A stretch of 64,000 nt of DNA from an uncultured Prevotella sp. (GTDB lineage: Bacteria; Bacteroidota; Bacteroidia; Bacteroidales; Bacteroidaceae). The notes under the pieces were generated by a model that made no database searches, was not told where the DNA came from, and worked only from the letters and a program-made list of their open reading frames with translations. The stretch covers positions 1-64,000 of the forward strand of contig USDT01000007.1 in assembly GCA_900553465.1 (NCBI GenBank), written 5' to 3'. The position numbers and the translations under genes are program-made. Each line of letters opens with the position of its first letter. Positions within the stretch are counted from its first letter, which is position 1. This document shows, piece by piece, positions 32,455-41,370 of the stretch.

Positions 32455-34728
32455 TTATTTTGCAGTATTAATGTTTATCAATCCAGAATCTTTATCTGAA
32501 TTACTGATACGCTTTCCTGCATGGCCACGGGATTTACCTTTAGAGAAATAGTAGGTGAACTTCAGAGATACAAGATTCTTGAAGTTGTTCCATCTGGTTT
32601 CTTCCGAGTAGCTGAATCCTTTTATGTCTGCATAGATTTTTGATGGATACGGATTGTAAATATATTCCATTCCCACTGACATAGACTTGAATTTGTAAAG
32701 CACTGAAGCACTCATATTGAATCCCATACGAGTATATATATCACCATCGACCAATGTCATAGGAATGTTGCCGTTCCATATAATCTGCCAGTTTTTGGGC
32801 AGGAACTGAATACTGATACCTGCATTATGTAGGTTATGGTTTACTATTTGATTATATGTCTTGTATGTTGAGTATTCATAGTTATAGAATGGCTGGATGA
32901 CAAACCAATTGACGGGCTTGTAGTTTAACGACAAAGATGCTCCTATGCTGTGAATATCATCAATATTTGCTACCTTGAGAATAATATCGTCACCGTCGGT
33001 AAACAATACCGGCATATTCTTATTCGGATAATACGAATAGGTTACTGATGGGGTGATATAAAATTTCCCATCGTCAGAAGCATATTGGTAATTAAGGTTT
33101 GTGTAATAGTAATAATATGGTTTAAGTGTCGTATTTCCTTGTGAATAGAAATGTTCATCAATTGTAAAAATACTATTGGTCAAATCTCCGACATTAGGAA
33201 CAGATGAGTTAATGGAGGCAGTAAGCCTCATTGCTGAGTGTTTGTTATATTGAACATTCAAGACCAATGAGGGACGGAATACCAAATAATTGAAATTATC
33301 GTTTGTCGCAGTCTTATAATGATTGTTTTCCAATCCAAGACCAATGTTATATGAAAATTTGCCTATAGCATTACTATAATCGGTATATACATATTCTTTA
33401 TGTGTGTCAATTGTTGTGTTTTCAGTTAGATTGTATTTTTGATCCAGATTTTTATATTGGTAATAGGCTCCCAAATTAAAATCACCGTTCCATAATTTAT
33501 CGCTATACAGAACTTCCGCTATTAAAGAATAGGATTTGTTGTCTATATGGTTCTCAAAAGAGTATCCGCCTTCGTTGCTTGCCAAAATATTATCCGAGTT
33601 TGAATGATAGTAAGTGTTCAATACATTTACAGATAAATTTCTGTTCTGATTGAACATATACATGTAGTAGAGGTCGGCAGAAACAGATGAATAGTCGCTT
33701 TGGAGACTACGGCTGTTGGTTGTAGAATTATCGTTTTGCCCCACCAGCTCTTGTTTGTATTCTTGTTTGCCGGGTGATTTGCGGTATTCAACTTTGGCAT
33801 TGAAAAGATTCTTGCCTTGGTAACGCTGATAGGCGAGCTGACCAATATGATATTGACCGTTATAGCTACCAGGTAGTCCTCTATATTCATTTGTTTTTTC
33901 GGCATACGAATAGGTATTGTTCATCCTATTGTCGTTCAGTGCACGATAGTCTATGAAATAAGCTGCTGTAACCATATTCAAAGAGTCCACATATGCCATT
34001 GAGAGCATATTTGTACCATATCCCGTTGTTATTCCATTCTTTGTGTCAAGATATAGACTATATAGTTTATCGACTTTTTTCTTTGTTTTCACATCAATGA
34101 CGGCACCAATGTTTTCATGTGCATACCTTGCAGGAGGATTGCTGTAATATTGAATATTCTTGATTTCATCAGCTTTGAGCATTTTCAGTTCACGTGAAGA
34201 ACGTCTCATGCCATCTATCAGCACAAGAATACTTTTATTGTCTACTGTCACCAGAGCATCACTACTGATGTCTGTCTTGAATTGCGGCAGGCTACTGATA
34301 GCATCCAGAGCATTGTTGCCTACTTTCTTGGCAGTTTCGCTCAGTGTCAATTGATTTTTGTTTCCGAAAGTATTCAGGATTTGCGGAGTAATAACCACTT
34401 CGTCAAGAAGCATTGCATCTTCGTTAAGCATTATATTTCCCAAATTACCGGATTTACAGATTTGGCTTTTCTTCTCATATCCAATAAATGATAATTGTAG
34501 GATATATTCTTTATCCTCTTGCGCTTCCAATTCAAAACGTCCTTCCAAATCACTGGCTGTTCCGGCAATTTGCATGGAATCGGAAAGATTCAAAAGCAAA
34601 CAGCTCACTCCCGCAATCGGTTTCTGATCGGTATCTACGATTTTACCATAAATACGAATTTGCGCATTTACAGTTTGACCATAACTAAGCAATATAGCAA
34701 TCCAAAGGATAAATCTGAGATGTCTCAT
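32455..34728 (-). CDS. Outer-membrane beta-barrel protein, TonB-dependent-receptor-like
   Basis: 757 residues. After a signal peptide (LRFILWIAILLSYGQTVNAQ) comes a carboxypeptidase-regulatory-like beta domain (about 24-100: IRIYGKIVDTDQKPIAGVSC). A plug-like domain follows (ALDAISSLPQFKTDISSDAL, VLIDGMRRSSRELKMLKADE), then a large barrel with a soluble C-terminal tail. This layout fits the outer-membrane beta-barrel family often encoded beside sensor-regulators. Substrate unknown. Probably transcribed away from the repeats at 34805-34896 and linked functionally to the TPR regulator at 35024. Confidence 0.8.
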   Translation of the reverse strand: MRHLRFILWIAILLSYGQTVNAQIRIYGKIVDTDQKPIAGVSCLLLNLSDSMQIAGTASDLEGRFELEAQEDKEYILQLSFIGYEKKSQICKSGNLGNIMLNEDAMLLDEVVITPQILNTFGNKNQLTLSETAKKVGNNALDAISSLPQFKTDISSDALVTVDNKSILVLIDGMRRSSRELKMLKADEIKNIQYYSNPPARYAHENIGAVIDVKTKKKVDKLYSLYLDTKNGITTGYGTNMLSMAYVDSLNMVTAAYFIDYRALNDNRMNNTYSYAEKTNEYRGLPGSYNGQYHIGQLAYQRYQGKNLFNAKVEYRKSPGKQEYKQELVGQNDNSTTNSRSLQSDYSSVSADLYYMYMFNQNRNLSVNVLNTYYHSNSDNILASNEGGYSFENHIDNKSYSLIAEVLYSDKLWNGDFNLGAYYQYKNLDQKYNLTENTTIDTHKEYVYTDYSNAIGKFSYNIGLGLENNHYKTATNDNFNYLVFRPSLVLNVQYNKHSAMRLTASINSSVPNVGDLTNSIFTIDEHFYSQGNTTLKPYYYYYTNLNYQYASDDGKFYITPSVTYSYYPNKNMPVLFTDGDDIILKVANIDDIHSIGASLSLNYKPVNWFVIQPFYNYEYSTYKTYNQIVNHNLHNAGISIQFLPKNWQIIWNGNIPMTLVDGDIYTRMGFNMSASVLYKFKSMSVGMEYIYNPYPSKIYADIKGFSYSEETRWNNFKNLVSLKFTYYFSKGKSRGHAGKRISNSDKDSGLININTAK

Positions 34729-34804
34729 TAATCTTGTGTTTATTGAAGTAATATGTTATTTTTTGTAGCGAATTTACAGCAAATGAAGTTTTCAGCCAAA
34801 GGCA

Positions 34805-34896
34805 AAGTTTTACGCATAGAATTTTATTTTATTGATATTTAATAATTTACAACAAGCAAACAATGAGAAGTTTTACAATGCCCTTAAAAGTTTTAC
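34805..34896. promoter_or_regulatory. Three AAGTTTTAC direct repeats upstream of the barrel gene
   Basis: AAGTTTTAC occurs at 34805-34813, 34868-34876 and 34888-34896; the last two are 20 bp apart, two helical turns. They lie 77-168 bp upstream of the barrel gene start, inside its expected promoter region. They may be operator sites for the neighbouring regulator; inference only. Confidence 0.4.
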
Positions 34897-34961
34897 GAAC
34901 TATCCCCAAAGGTGTATTTACTTTTACAAGAATTCAGGATAACAATTGCTCCCAACATATA

Positions 34962-34996
34962 AAAAACGTCGTCCTTGCGATAAAGACGACGTCACA
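34962..34996 (-). terminator. Terminator of the TPR regulator gene
   Basis: On the minus strand GACGTCGTC and GACGACGT form a stem followed by TTTTTTAT, directly after the stop of the gene at 35024. A textbook intrinsic terminator. Confidence 0.75.
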
Positions 34997-35023
34997 ACAA
35001 ATTTCAGACTTACGCTTCTGATT

Positions 35024-36769
35024 TTATTTCTCGAATTTTTTCATCTGCCGACGAATATAAAGACCAATATTAGTCTCATGCTCGTCTATACCCAGTTTCT
35101 TACGGATTTCATGGCTTATAATGTAGTGCCGTTTTATTTGGATATATTCTCCAACTTCCTTACCGCGTAATCCGATTGCATACAAACACAGATAATTTAT
35201 TTCATCGGTGGACAATCCATGTTGTTCGAGATATTCCATAAATTTGGGATGCGATGCAGAAAAAGCAAGACGGGTTGAGTCCATGAACTTCTTTTTGTCA
35301 TTACGGACAGTCTCAATCCACTTATTATATGGCTCTGCATAGCTCTCATTATTGCTTATCTCTTTCGCCAATAAGCCGTTGAGCATATCCAGTCTAATCT
35401 TGATGACATCTTGTATTGGCCTCGCAAGTTCTGATAGCTCACTTTGCAATTCTTTCAAATTATCACGTTCACTTTCTAATCGAGCAATTTCTAATTTAAG
35501 GTTTTCTGTTTCCAGAATTTTCTTGTCACGTTCAAGTTCAACCTTTTCTTTTTCTTTGCGTAGGTTATCTTGTTCCAGCTTAAGGTTCGCATTCTCTTTC
35601 TCAGCAAGAATGCGCTTGGTTTTACTGCGGTATGCTTGGTAATACAACCAGCCAACAAATATGGTCAATGCGAATATACCACAAAGCACTGCCCAAATGA
35701 TTCTGTCCCTGTTTTGAATGTTCCGGATGTTTTCAATTTCAAGCTGATGTTTTTTATCAGAAAACAGCAGATCCTGTGAAAGCAATTTGCTTTGATAACG
35801 CTCAAATATGGCAGAATAATCCTTATACAAATTAAAAGCTTGTTCATACTTCCCTTGCTTCTCCAAAATTTCGATTTTCACCGAAACATATTTTAACGAA
35901 TCCATGGTGAACGCAGCAGGACTTATCTCTGCAAGAATATTCAAGGCTTTGTCGTATTCTCCAATTTTTGAATATCCTCGGGCGAAATTCATAGTTTCAT
36001 CTTTGGAAAGTTCCCAATCCTGATATTCATCTAAAAAGGCTTTGAGATCATCAGGAGAACAGAATTCTATTGTATAAGATAGTAAAGAAGTGAAAAGATA
36101 TACTTCTCCTTCAGGATTCTTTTGCACCAACGGTATGCAAATAGATAGAAGACTGTCAGCCATTGATTGGTTATTCAACATCACATAACCATCAAGCGCA
36201 TTTGTATAACTCTTGATTTCAAAAATGTCTTTTCCTATGGCGCCATACAATCTTGCAGCTTCAATATTATTCTGAACAAACTCATTAATCTTATACTGTT
36301 TGATATACAAAGTACCTTGTGCTACCAAGGTATGAGCCAGTAGTAACGAATCAGTCACCACTTGTTTCAAATCACGGCCATTCAAGAAGGATTGCATGGC
36401 GGAATCATCATCGCCCTGATTCTGATATATCCTGCCTTGATAATAATATGTCCGAAGTTTCTCGTCAGGAGAACCATTCTTTATATAATAATCAATAGCC
36501 GGTTGAAGAACATCGAAGGTTGTTGTATCAATATAGTTCTTATCTAATGCCATGGATTTAAGTAACGCATACCTGGCTGCGACCTTTTTGCCTCTAATAT
36601 TTGTAACCGGAATGCTTTCCAATATAGTAAGGGCTGAATCTGGTTTGGAACTCAAAAAATTCTCGGCCATATCCATCTGCCCCAATATTGGAGTGTTTCT
36701 GTCGCAGGCGACTGATACCACAATAGTTATCAGTAAAATGATGAGATTCTGAATTTTATGTATTAACAT
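35024..36769 (-). CDS. TPR-containing membrane-anchored regulator with coiled coil and C-terminal HTH-like domain
   Basis: 581 residues from ATG 36769, chosen because it gives a lipoprotein signal (LIILLITIVVSVAC). TPR repeats occupy about 30-330 (ALTILESIPV, YYQGRIYQNQGDDDSAMQSF). A membrane helix (WAVLCGIFALTIFVGWLYY) and a long coiled coil of Glu/Lys/Leu heptads follow. The C-terminal LSTDEINYLCLYAIGLRGKE and YIQIKRHYIISHEIRKKLGI resemble a LuxR-like helix-turn-helix. Such Bacteroidales proteins couple envelope sensing to transcription; the barrel gene next door is the likely target. Confidence 0.75.
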   Translation of the reverse strand: MLIHKIQNLIILLITIVVSVACDRNTPILGQMDMAENFLSSKPDSALTILESIPVTNIRGKKVAARYALLKSMALDKNYIDTTTFDVLQPAIDYYIKNGSPDEKLRTYYYQGRIYQNQGDDDSAMQSFLNGRDLKQVVTDSLLLAHTLVAQGTLYIKQYKINEFVQNNIEAARLYGAIGKDIFEIKSYTNALDGYVMLNNQSMADSLLSICIPLVQKNPEGEVYLFTSLLSYTIEFCSPDDLKAFLDEYQDWELSKDETMNFARGYSKIGEYDKALNILAEISPAAFTMDSLKYVSVKIEILEKQGKYEQAFNLYKDYSAIFERYQSKLLSQDLLFSDKKHQLEIENIRNIQNRDRIIWAVLCGIFALTIFVGWLYYQAYRSKTKRILAEKENANLKLEQDNLRKEKEKVELERDKKILETENLKLEIARLESERDNLKELQSELSELARPIQDVIKIRLDMLNGLLAKEISNNESYAEPYNKWIETVRNDKKKFMDSTRLAFSASHPKFMEYLEQHGLSTDEINYLCLYAIGLRGKEVGEYIQIKRHYIISHEIRKKLGIDEHETNIGLYIRRQMKKFEK

Positions 36770-37073
36770 TGTTACTTCGGTATAAAATGTCGTATTCTTT
36801 AATCCACAATTAATCGAAATAACCAATAATAGTGGATGAAATGCAAAATTAGTAAAATCGGATATATCCAATGAATTATCCCAGAGAAACTTATAACTTA
36901 ATAGCCTTTAATCTATATTTTAATACATGGGTTGATATAAAAATGGGGGTATAATTCCCTAAAAAAACACTGTCATCACTTCCATAATCAAAAAAGCTGC
37001 ACGTTACATTGGTAAAAGCATATGATGATGAGATTATGATTTAATGGATAATCTTTTGTAACGAAGGATTTTC

Positions 37074-37195
37074 ATAGAACCCGATATCTTTACTGGAAGT
37101 CCACGAGCTCAAAAATCGGATTTCGGAAGAATCGTGTATATGGAGGAATAAATAAGGGAGAATCCGACGGCATATAACCATCAGGTTCTCCCTTG
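37074..37195 (+). pseudogene. Diverged duplicate of the 3' end of the 31047 gene, with terminator
   Basis: Codons 37074-37151 read IEPDIFTGSPRAQKSDFGRI and VYMEE, nearly identical in protein to the end of the gene at 31047-32084 but with many silent base changes. The hairpin GGGAGAATCC...GGTTCTCCC at 37155-37192 also matches. No start is present. It marks the right joint of the inserted barrel-regulator module. The gap 36770-37073 is AT-rich without a gene. Confidence 0.8.
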
Positions 37196-37238
37196 CTTAC
37201 ATATTGTTTTTCCAAATAGCAGTTGTGATTAGTTAGAA

Positions 37239-38162
37239 TTAACCTACCAGAACGGCATCCTGTATTTCCACCTCTGCGGGCAGACGGGAAAGCAGGAGTT
37301 CCGCCATGGCTCCGTTCTGTGGAATCAGGGCCGGGAAATCCGTTCTGCCCGGCTTATATATCTCAGTTGCTACGTTATACAAGTCCCAAGCGGTAATCTG
37401 TCCCTTTTCGCGGACGAGTTTCAGCACCTCTTCCGTGAAGATGGAAATCTGGCTCTGGTTCAGTGGGTAGGTTTCCACGGAGGATGACAGGTTCCTGTCC
37501 GAACTATCATGGGAGACACGCAATGCTGTCAGCAGACCGATATACATATACACTTCTTCCAGTGAGACGATTCTGCGTTTCAGCCGCTGAATGCGTGCAA
37601 TGTCCTCGTTCATGTTCACTTCGAAATTGGCCAGCCATCCGTCCACCGTCTCGAATACACCTTCCGTTGTCACCTTGTTCTTTCCATAGTTGCAGATGCT
37701 CCTTTCCGGCGAGAGGATACACTGGTTATGGCATATCTTCACGCATGGGCCGATGGCCGCCTGTATACCGTCCTGATGGTAAGCGACGACCAGCGTAGTT
37801 GTCAGCTCATCCGTTTCCCAGTCTTTGATTCGGATAGTCGCGAAGATGCGTCGGAGGATGTGGGCTTCCACTGCCTTTTCACCGTGTGTCTGTTCCACCT
37901 GCGGGAGAATGCTCACTCCCGGCTGTGTCTTGTTTCTGTTCTGGGCGGCGAAAATTTCCTCCACCTCGTAATCGAGATTATACTTCTCGCAAATGCCCAT
38001 CATACGCTGCAGGACTTGGTAATGATAGATGCCCTGGACAGGCTTGCCGTAGATATCATTCTCCTTGTAGGTACGCTGGAGAGTTTCAAGGTTCATTACT
38101 TCGATTCCGTTGTTCTGAAAATCAAACTGCTGTTGTTTTTCCAATACTGCCATTGCTTCCAT
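37239..38162 (-). CDS. Conserved ICE/phage-type hypothetical (DUF932-like pattern)
   Basis: 307 residues, soluble. The central part IQAAIGPCVKICHNQCILSP and the C-terminal ITAWDLYNVATEIYKPGRTD resemble the conserved regions of large Bacteroidales mobile-element proteins grouped near DUF932/DUF3871, whose function is unknown. I am unsure of the exact family. It is the last gene of the unit starting at 38498 behind structured element copy 3. Confidence 0.6.
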   Translation of the reverse strand: MEAMAVLEKQQQFDFQNNGIEVMNLETLQRTYKENDIYGKPVQGIYHYQVLQRMMGICEKYNLDYEVEEIFAAQNRNKTQPGVSILPQVEQTHGEKAVEAHILRRIFATIRIKDWETDELTTTLVVAYHQDGIQAAIGPCVKICHNQCILSPERSICNYGKNKVTTEGVFETVDGWLANFEVNMNEDIARIQRLKRRIVSLEEVYMYIGLLTALRVSHDSSDRNLSSSVETYPLNQSQISIFTEEVLKLVREKGQITAWDLYNVATEIYKPGRTDFPALIPQNGAMAELLLSRLPAEVEIQDAVLVG

Positions 38163-38207
38163 AATCTTGAATTTTATAAAGTTAATACTATGATTGTCTG
38201 TTATTTT

Positions 38208-38498
38208 TCAGGTATGTATCTGCCATCCGTGGAACGGTTGCAGCGTTACGGCGAAAGAGCGGTCCGGTATGCCGTGATAGAGCAGCCCGCCTACAATGCC
38301 GATGCTTCCGTCGGGATAGCGTTGTGTGAAACCGAACGAATAAGGAGCATGGTCATAGTAGAGCGAAATTTCGCTTGGATGGTCGGGATTGTCTTCCCAG
38401 CTCTTCAGTCGGTCCAGACAGTTCTGGAGTGAGGTGTCACCGATGGATTCGGCATAGCGTTTTACATTCTGGAAATGTTCTTCATTCAGGATTTTCAT
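38208..38498 (-). CDS. DUF4120-like small protein
   Basis: 96 residues. LNEEHFQNVKRYAESIGDTS, then EISLYYDHAPYSFGFTQRYP and GGLLYHGIPDRSFAVTLQPF match what I know of DUF4120, a small family confined to Bacteroidales mobile elements. A broken second copy lies at 5194-5371. It begins 48 nt downstream of structured element copy 3 and probably precedes the 37239 gene in one transcript. Function unknown. Confidence 0.75.
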   Translation of the reverse strand: MKILNEEHFQNVKRYAESIGDTSLQNCLDRLKSWEDNPDHPSEISLYYDHAPYSFGFTQRYPDGSIGIVGGLLYHGIPDRSFAVTLQPFHGWQIHT

Positions 38499-38545
38499 GA
38501 CTCATTGTATTTTATCTGTTAAACACGTCCGGCTCCGGGAGCCGG

Positions 38546-38720
38546 TATTTTTTATTTCTCGCCTGCCTGACTGTCCCGTGGCCGTACCCGCAAGGTTTGG
38601 CGAAAGAAAATACCGCAGCCATCGGCGAGGATGATTTTCTTTCAGCCAACCCCGCAGGGGCCTGACCTTGTCCGGGTACGTTGGACACGGGACTACCTTT
38701 GCAGGGAGGAAAATAAAATA
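38546..38720 (-). repeat. Structured leader element, copy 3
   Basis: About 175 nt. The outer stem is TATTTTTTATTTCTCGCCTG with GCAGGGAGGAAAATAAAATA. Stem 2 is GTCCCGTGGCCGTACC and GCAAGG with CCTTGTCCGGGTACG and ACACGGGAC. Stem 3 is TTGGC-GAAAGAAAAT with ATTTTCTTTCAGCCAA. Internal motif AAAATACCGCAGCC-ATC-GGCGAGG; unpaired ACCTTTGC. The hairpin CCGGCTCC/GAGCCGG lies between it and the DUF4120 gene. The adjoining CGGTATTTT could alternatively pair with the kept AAAATACCG. Confidence 0.78.
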
Positions 38721-38786
38721 TACAGGTTGTGTGTCGTTGTATTTTCTTGCAGGCATGTCGGTGAGAAACCCATTGATTTGTTCGTC

Positions 38787-38813
38787 TTTGACAAAGGAAT
38801 GGTGTACTTTTGC
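38787..38813 (+). promoter_or_regulatory. Possible promoter of the 38834 gene
   Basis: TACTTTTG (38805-38812) is a perfect TAnnTTTG box with TTTG at 38787-38790, spaced 14 bp (shorter than normal); another TTTG at 38777 is 24 bp away. GTACTTTTGC here also matches the GTAnnTTTGC core that CTnDOT-type integrases use, but within the ICE a promoter is the simpler reading. Confidence 0.4.
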
Positions 38814-38833
38814 AAATCCTAATTTGAAAAATC

Positions 38834-39178
38834 ATGGAAGATTATATAAAGAAAGCTGCGGATGCTTTCCTTGTGGAGCGTCCGTATGGTATGCGCGTGG
38901 ATTACAGTAAACGAGGATACGTGCTGTTCAACCGTAACCTCAATGTATTGGGCAATGGGGAACATGCCCGCCTGGAGGAACTGCCTCTGGAAGAGTTTGA
39001 TGTGGACGAGATTCCCCTGGAAGGTGAAATCATAAAGGAACATGCGGGTTTTACCGATGTGTTTTTCTATTCGGACTGTACCAATCCCTATGCAGGGTAT
39101 GTGCTGGATCTGAAGAAGCTCAAGGTCTATAACCAGTTTATCTATCCCTTGGCGATGATACTGAACAGGAAGCTGTAA
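38834..39178 (+). CDS. Hypothetical soluble protein
   Basis: 114 residues, the only plus-strand gene in the 37-51 kb block. Acidic, with RPYGMRVDYSKRGYVLFNRN and YAGYVLDLKKLKVYNQFIYP as regular stretches; no signal or membrane helix. It has its own putative promoter and stands divergent to structured element copy 3. Family not recognised. Confidence 0.6.
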   Translation: MEDYIKKAADAFLVERPYGMRVDYSKRGYVLFNRNLNVLGNGEHARLEELPLEEFDVDEIPLEGEIIKEHAGFTDVFFYSDCTNPYAGYVLDLKKLKVYNQFIYPLAMILNRKL

Positions 39179-39241
39179 ATCCTGATATGTCCTGATAATA
39201 GCGGTAACAGTTGCATAGGATGGCTGTTACCGCTTTGGATT

Positions 39242-39955
39242 TTATTGGCTGATTTCATCTTCGGCAAGGAATGCAAGATAGTCTGTTACAGCCTTATGAC
39301 ATCCGGTAAAGTCGGGAGTACGGCGGCCTTTGTATTTTCTGAAACTGACGGTTCCGTTCCGGTCGATTGCTGTTACATGTCGGTTGAATGTCCCTTTGGT
39401 TCTGATATGGATGTCAAAGCCGTCCCTTCCTGTGATTTCAAGAAACATTTCTGCCGTTATTTTCTCACCGTTCAGGAATTTCCGTTTGTTTTCGTCGAGT
39501 TGTTGATGCCATCGGGATTCTTTCTCCTTTCTTTCCTGTTCTTCTTTTCTTTTCCGTTCCAGACGCTTTTCTTCCTGCCTTTTTGCATACGTCTCACGGG
39601 CCTGTACCAAGGGAGTGGAGTCAAGACCGAGGGCATTGAATACATGGACAGACAAGAGGGGGATGATTTTTCCATCCTCCGCATCCTTCAGGATGTTTTC
39701 AATCCAGTTCTTGCAATAGGCTGCCGCTTCTTCCCGGTGACCCTCCTTGTCAAGGATTCTGCGTGAATACTGTCCGCAGGAAAAATGGATATCACCTATC
39801 TTGCAGATTACATGGAAACTGTCTTCACTTTCGTTTCCGTATTCGTTTTTTCTTGCCAGCGAGATGAATACATTCTCCGCATACGGTTCAAGTTCCATGT
39901 ATGGGGCAACGATGGTGTTGCCGTCAAACTTGTATTTCAATACTTTTGCTTTCAT
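39242..39955 (-). CDS. Hypothetical protein with charged coiled-coil centre
   Basis: 237 residues from ATG 39955. N-terminal part MKAKVLKYKFDGNTIVAPYM and IGDIHFSCGQYSRRILDKEG. A long Arg/Glu/Lys-rich helix (RQEEKRLERKRKEEQERKEK) sits in the middle. The C-terminal domain has DGFDIHIRTKGTFNRHVTAI and GCHKAVTDYLAFL. Last gene of the long minus-strand block. Unknown function. Confidence 0.6.
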   Translation of the reverse strand: MKAKVLKYKFDGNTIVAPYMELEPYAENVFISLARKNEYGNESEDSFHVICKIGDIHFSCGQYSRRILDKEGHREEAAAYCKNWIENILKDAEDGKIIPLLSVHVFNALGLDSTPLVQARETYAKRQEEKRLERKRKEEQERKEKESRWHQQLDENKRKFLNGEKITAEMFLEITGRDGFDIHIRTKGTFNRHVTAIDRNGTVSFRKYKGRRTPDFTGCHKAVTDYLAFLAEDEISQ

Positions 39956-39959
39956 ATTT

Positions 39960-40292
39960 CTATTCTGTTTTTCTGTCGGTACATATTCCATCTATTATCT
40001 CATTCTCTTTTCTCTCACCTTTGAGGAAGGCGAACAGCCACCGGAAAAAGAACGGGGCTTGGTCTGTCCCCAGCTGTGAGCTTCCCCCGTTACGGGTGGC
40101 GCATATTGCAAACCGTCCCAGTCCGAGACTGTCCTGTGGCGGTACGATATGGAATGACAGATCTTCCGTACCGTTGATATGAAGCCCGCCACGGTAGGTG
40201 TAGAAAGTCTTTGCGGCTCTACTGTCCGTATCAATGTCCGCCCGGCTGTAGCCGCGGCGTTTCAGTTCTCTGATGATTTCCCTGTTTGTCAT
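39960..40292 (-). CDS. Hypothetical protein
   Basis: 110 residues from ATG 40292, which overlaps the stop of the J-domain gene by 4 bp, arguing for this start over the longer frame to 40373. MTNREIIRELKRRGYSRADI looks like a small helical unit, followed by a beta part (FYTYRGGLHINGTEDLSFHI). The C-terminal FFRWLFAFLKGERKENE is hydrophobic-amphipathic. Unknown. Confidence 0.55.
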   Translation of the reverse strand: MTNREIIRELKRRGYSRADIDTDSRAAKTFYTYRGGLHINGTEDLSFHIVPPQDSLGLGRFAICATRNGGSSQLGTDQAPFFFRWLFAFLKGERKENEIIDGICTDRKTE

Positions 40293-41359
40293 AATTGTAT
40301 CTGTCTGATTGGATTTGAAATGTTCTGGTGTACTGTTCCCGTATTTGGGGATATGCCGTGTTCTGACACCCACTTCCGGTATGCCGTGGCATATTCCTGC
40401 CTTTCCCGTTCCAGACTGCTTTCCGTCTCCGGAGTATATCCGAGCAGGCGTATGTATCCGCCGTTGCAGCCTGTCAGTTCGCAGTGCATTCCGGCTGCCT
40501 CCAGTTTTCCGATGCGTTTCTGTGCCGTCTTCGCGCTTGAATACTCCTTGGGCCAGAAATAATGTTCTCCCTGTGAGCCGTAAAAGTCTTCTCCGAGTAT
40601 CATTTCCCCGATATGCTTCCGGCTCTCGATGAAGCCGAAACGCGCCTTGCCCAGTGCCTGTCGCATAGCCTTGTGTGCAGGTCCTTCAGGATACCTGAAC
40701 ACTTCAGGACTGTCTTTTCCCGTAATCTTCGGCAGTTCCATCCGGTACGGCTGTCTGTAGCTGCCGATTCCGAGCGTTAGGTAGAAGTTGGTGTGGAAAT
40801 AGTCCGTCATGGGGTCGCTTTCATCAAAGTTGTACGACATGACAAAGTCCCTGACGTTTGTCATCACCTCCTTGGCCCGGTCGGTCAGACTGTCCGATGC
40901 CTGGATGTTGTAGTGGTTGATGTCTCCCTGTACCTTGCCGGATTCTCTGGTGAAAGCCTCGAAGTCCGCTTTCATCAGTCGGATAAGGATTGAGCTGTAT
41001 CCGTCCTTGCGGACCGAGAAGGTGTATCTCGGATAGGTCTCCTTGAGCCATGCCCTGACCAGTTCCGTGATTTCCGGCGCGGACTGCCCGTTGTAGTTGC
41101 GCCCTTTCCAGCGGTATTCATTGTACACGTATTCGGTGTATTCCTTTGCGGTGGCACCCTGAAAGTCGTGTTCGTAGCCTGTCGGGGCTGTGGAAACGCA
41201 GGGCTTGTCTTTCCAGACCTCGAACAGCTTTCCGAATTCGGTGTTCACCTGCTGCATGAGGGCAGTATCACCACCCTTGTCCGGGTGGTGAAGCATTGCC
41301 AGACGGCGGTATTCCTTTTTCAGGTCCGCCAGTGATTGTATGTTCTGAAAATAAGTCAT
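40289..41359 (-). CDS. J-domain protein
   Basis: 356 residues from ATG 41359; the upstream extension of the frame lies in the 41371 gene and is spurious. The N-terminus is a DnaJ-like J domain (LADLKKEYRRLAMLHHPDKG) with the HPD triad at about residues 25-27. The rest (about 60-356) is a mobile-element-specific domain with YSSILIRLMKADFEAFTRES and FWPKEYSSAKTAQKRIGKLE. J domains recruit Hsp70 (DnaK); here it may help fold or disassemble a transfer or host-interaction complex. ATGA overlap with the next gene shows co-translation. Confidence 0.78.
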   Translation of the reverse strand: MTYFQNIQSLADLKKEYRRLAMLHHPDKGGDTALMQQVNTEFGKLFEVWKDKPCVSTAPTGYEHDFQGATAKEYTEYVYNEYRWKGRNYNGQSAPEITELVRAWLKETYPRYTFSVRKDGYSSILIRLMKADFEAFTRESGKVQGDINHYNIQASDSLTDRAKEVMTNVRDFVMSYNFDESDPMTDYFHTNFYLTLGIGSYRQPYRMELPKITGKDSPEVFRYPEGPAHKAMRQALGKARFGFIESRKHIGEMILGEDFYGSQGEHYFWPKEYSSAKTAQKRIGKLEAAGMHCELTGCNGGYIRLLGYTPETESSLERERQEYATAYRKWVSEHGISPNTGTVHQNISNPIRQIQL

Positions 41360-41370
41360 AGTTGTAGATA

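Noticed and set aside
38804..38813. GTACTTTTGC as an attachment core inside the ICE
   Set aside because: It matches the CTnDOT-type core perfectly but lies deep inside the element and in promoter position for the 38834 gene; a -7 box is the simpler explanation.
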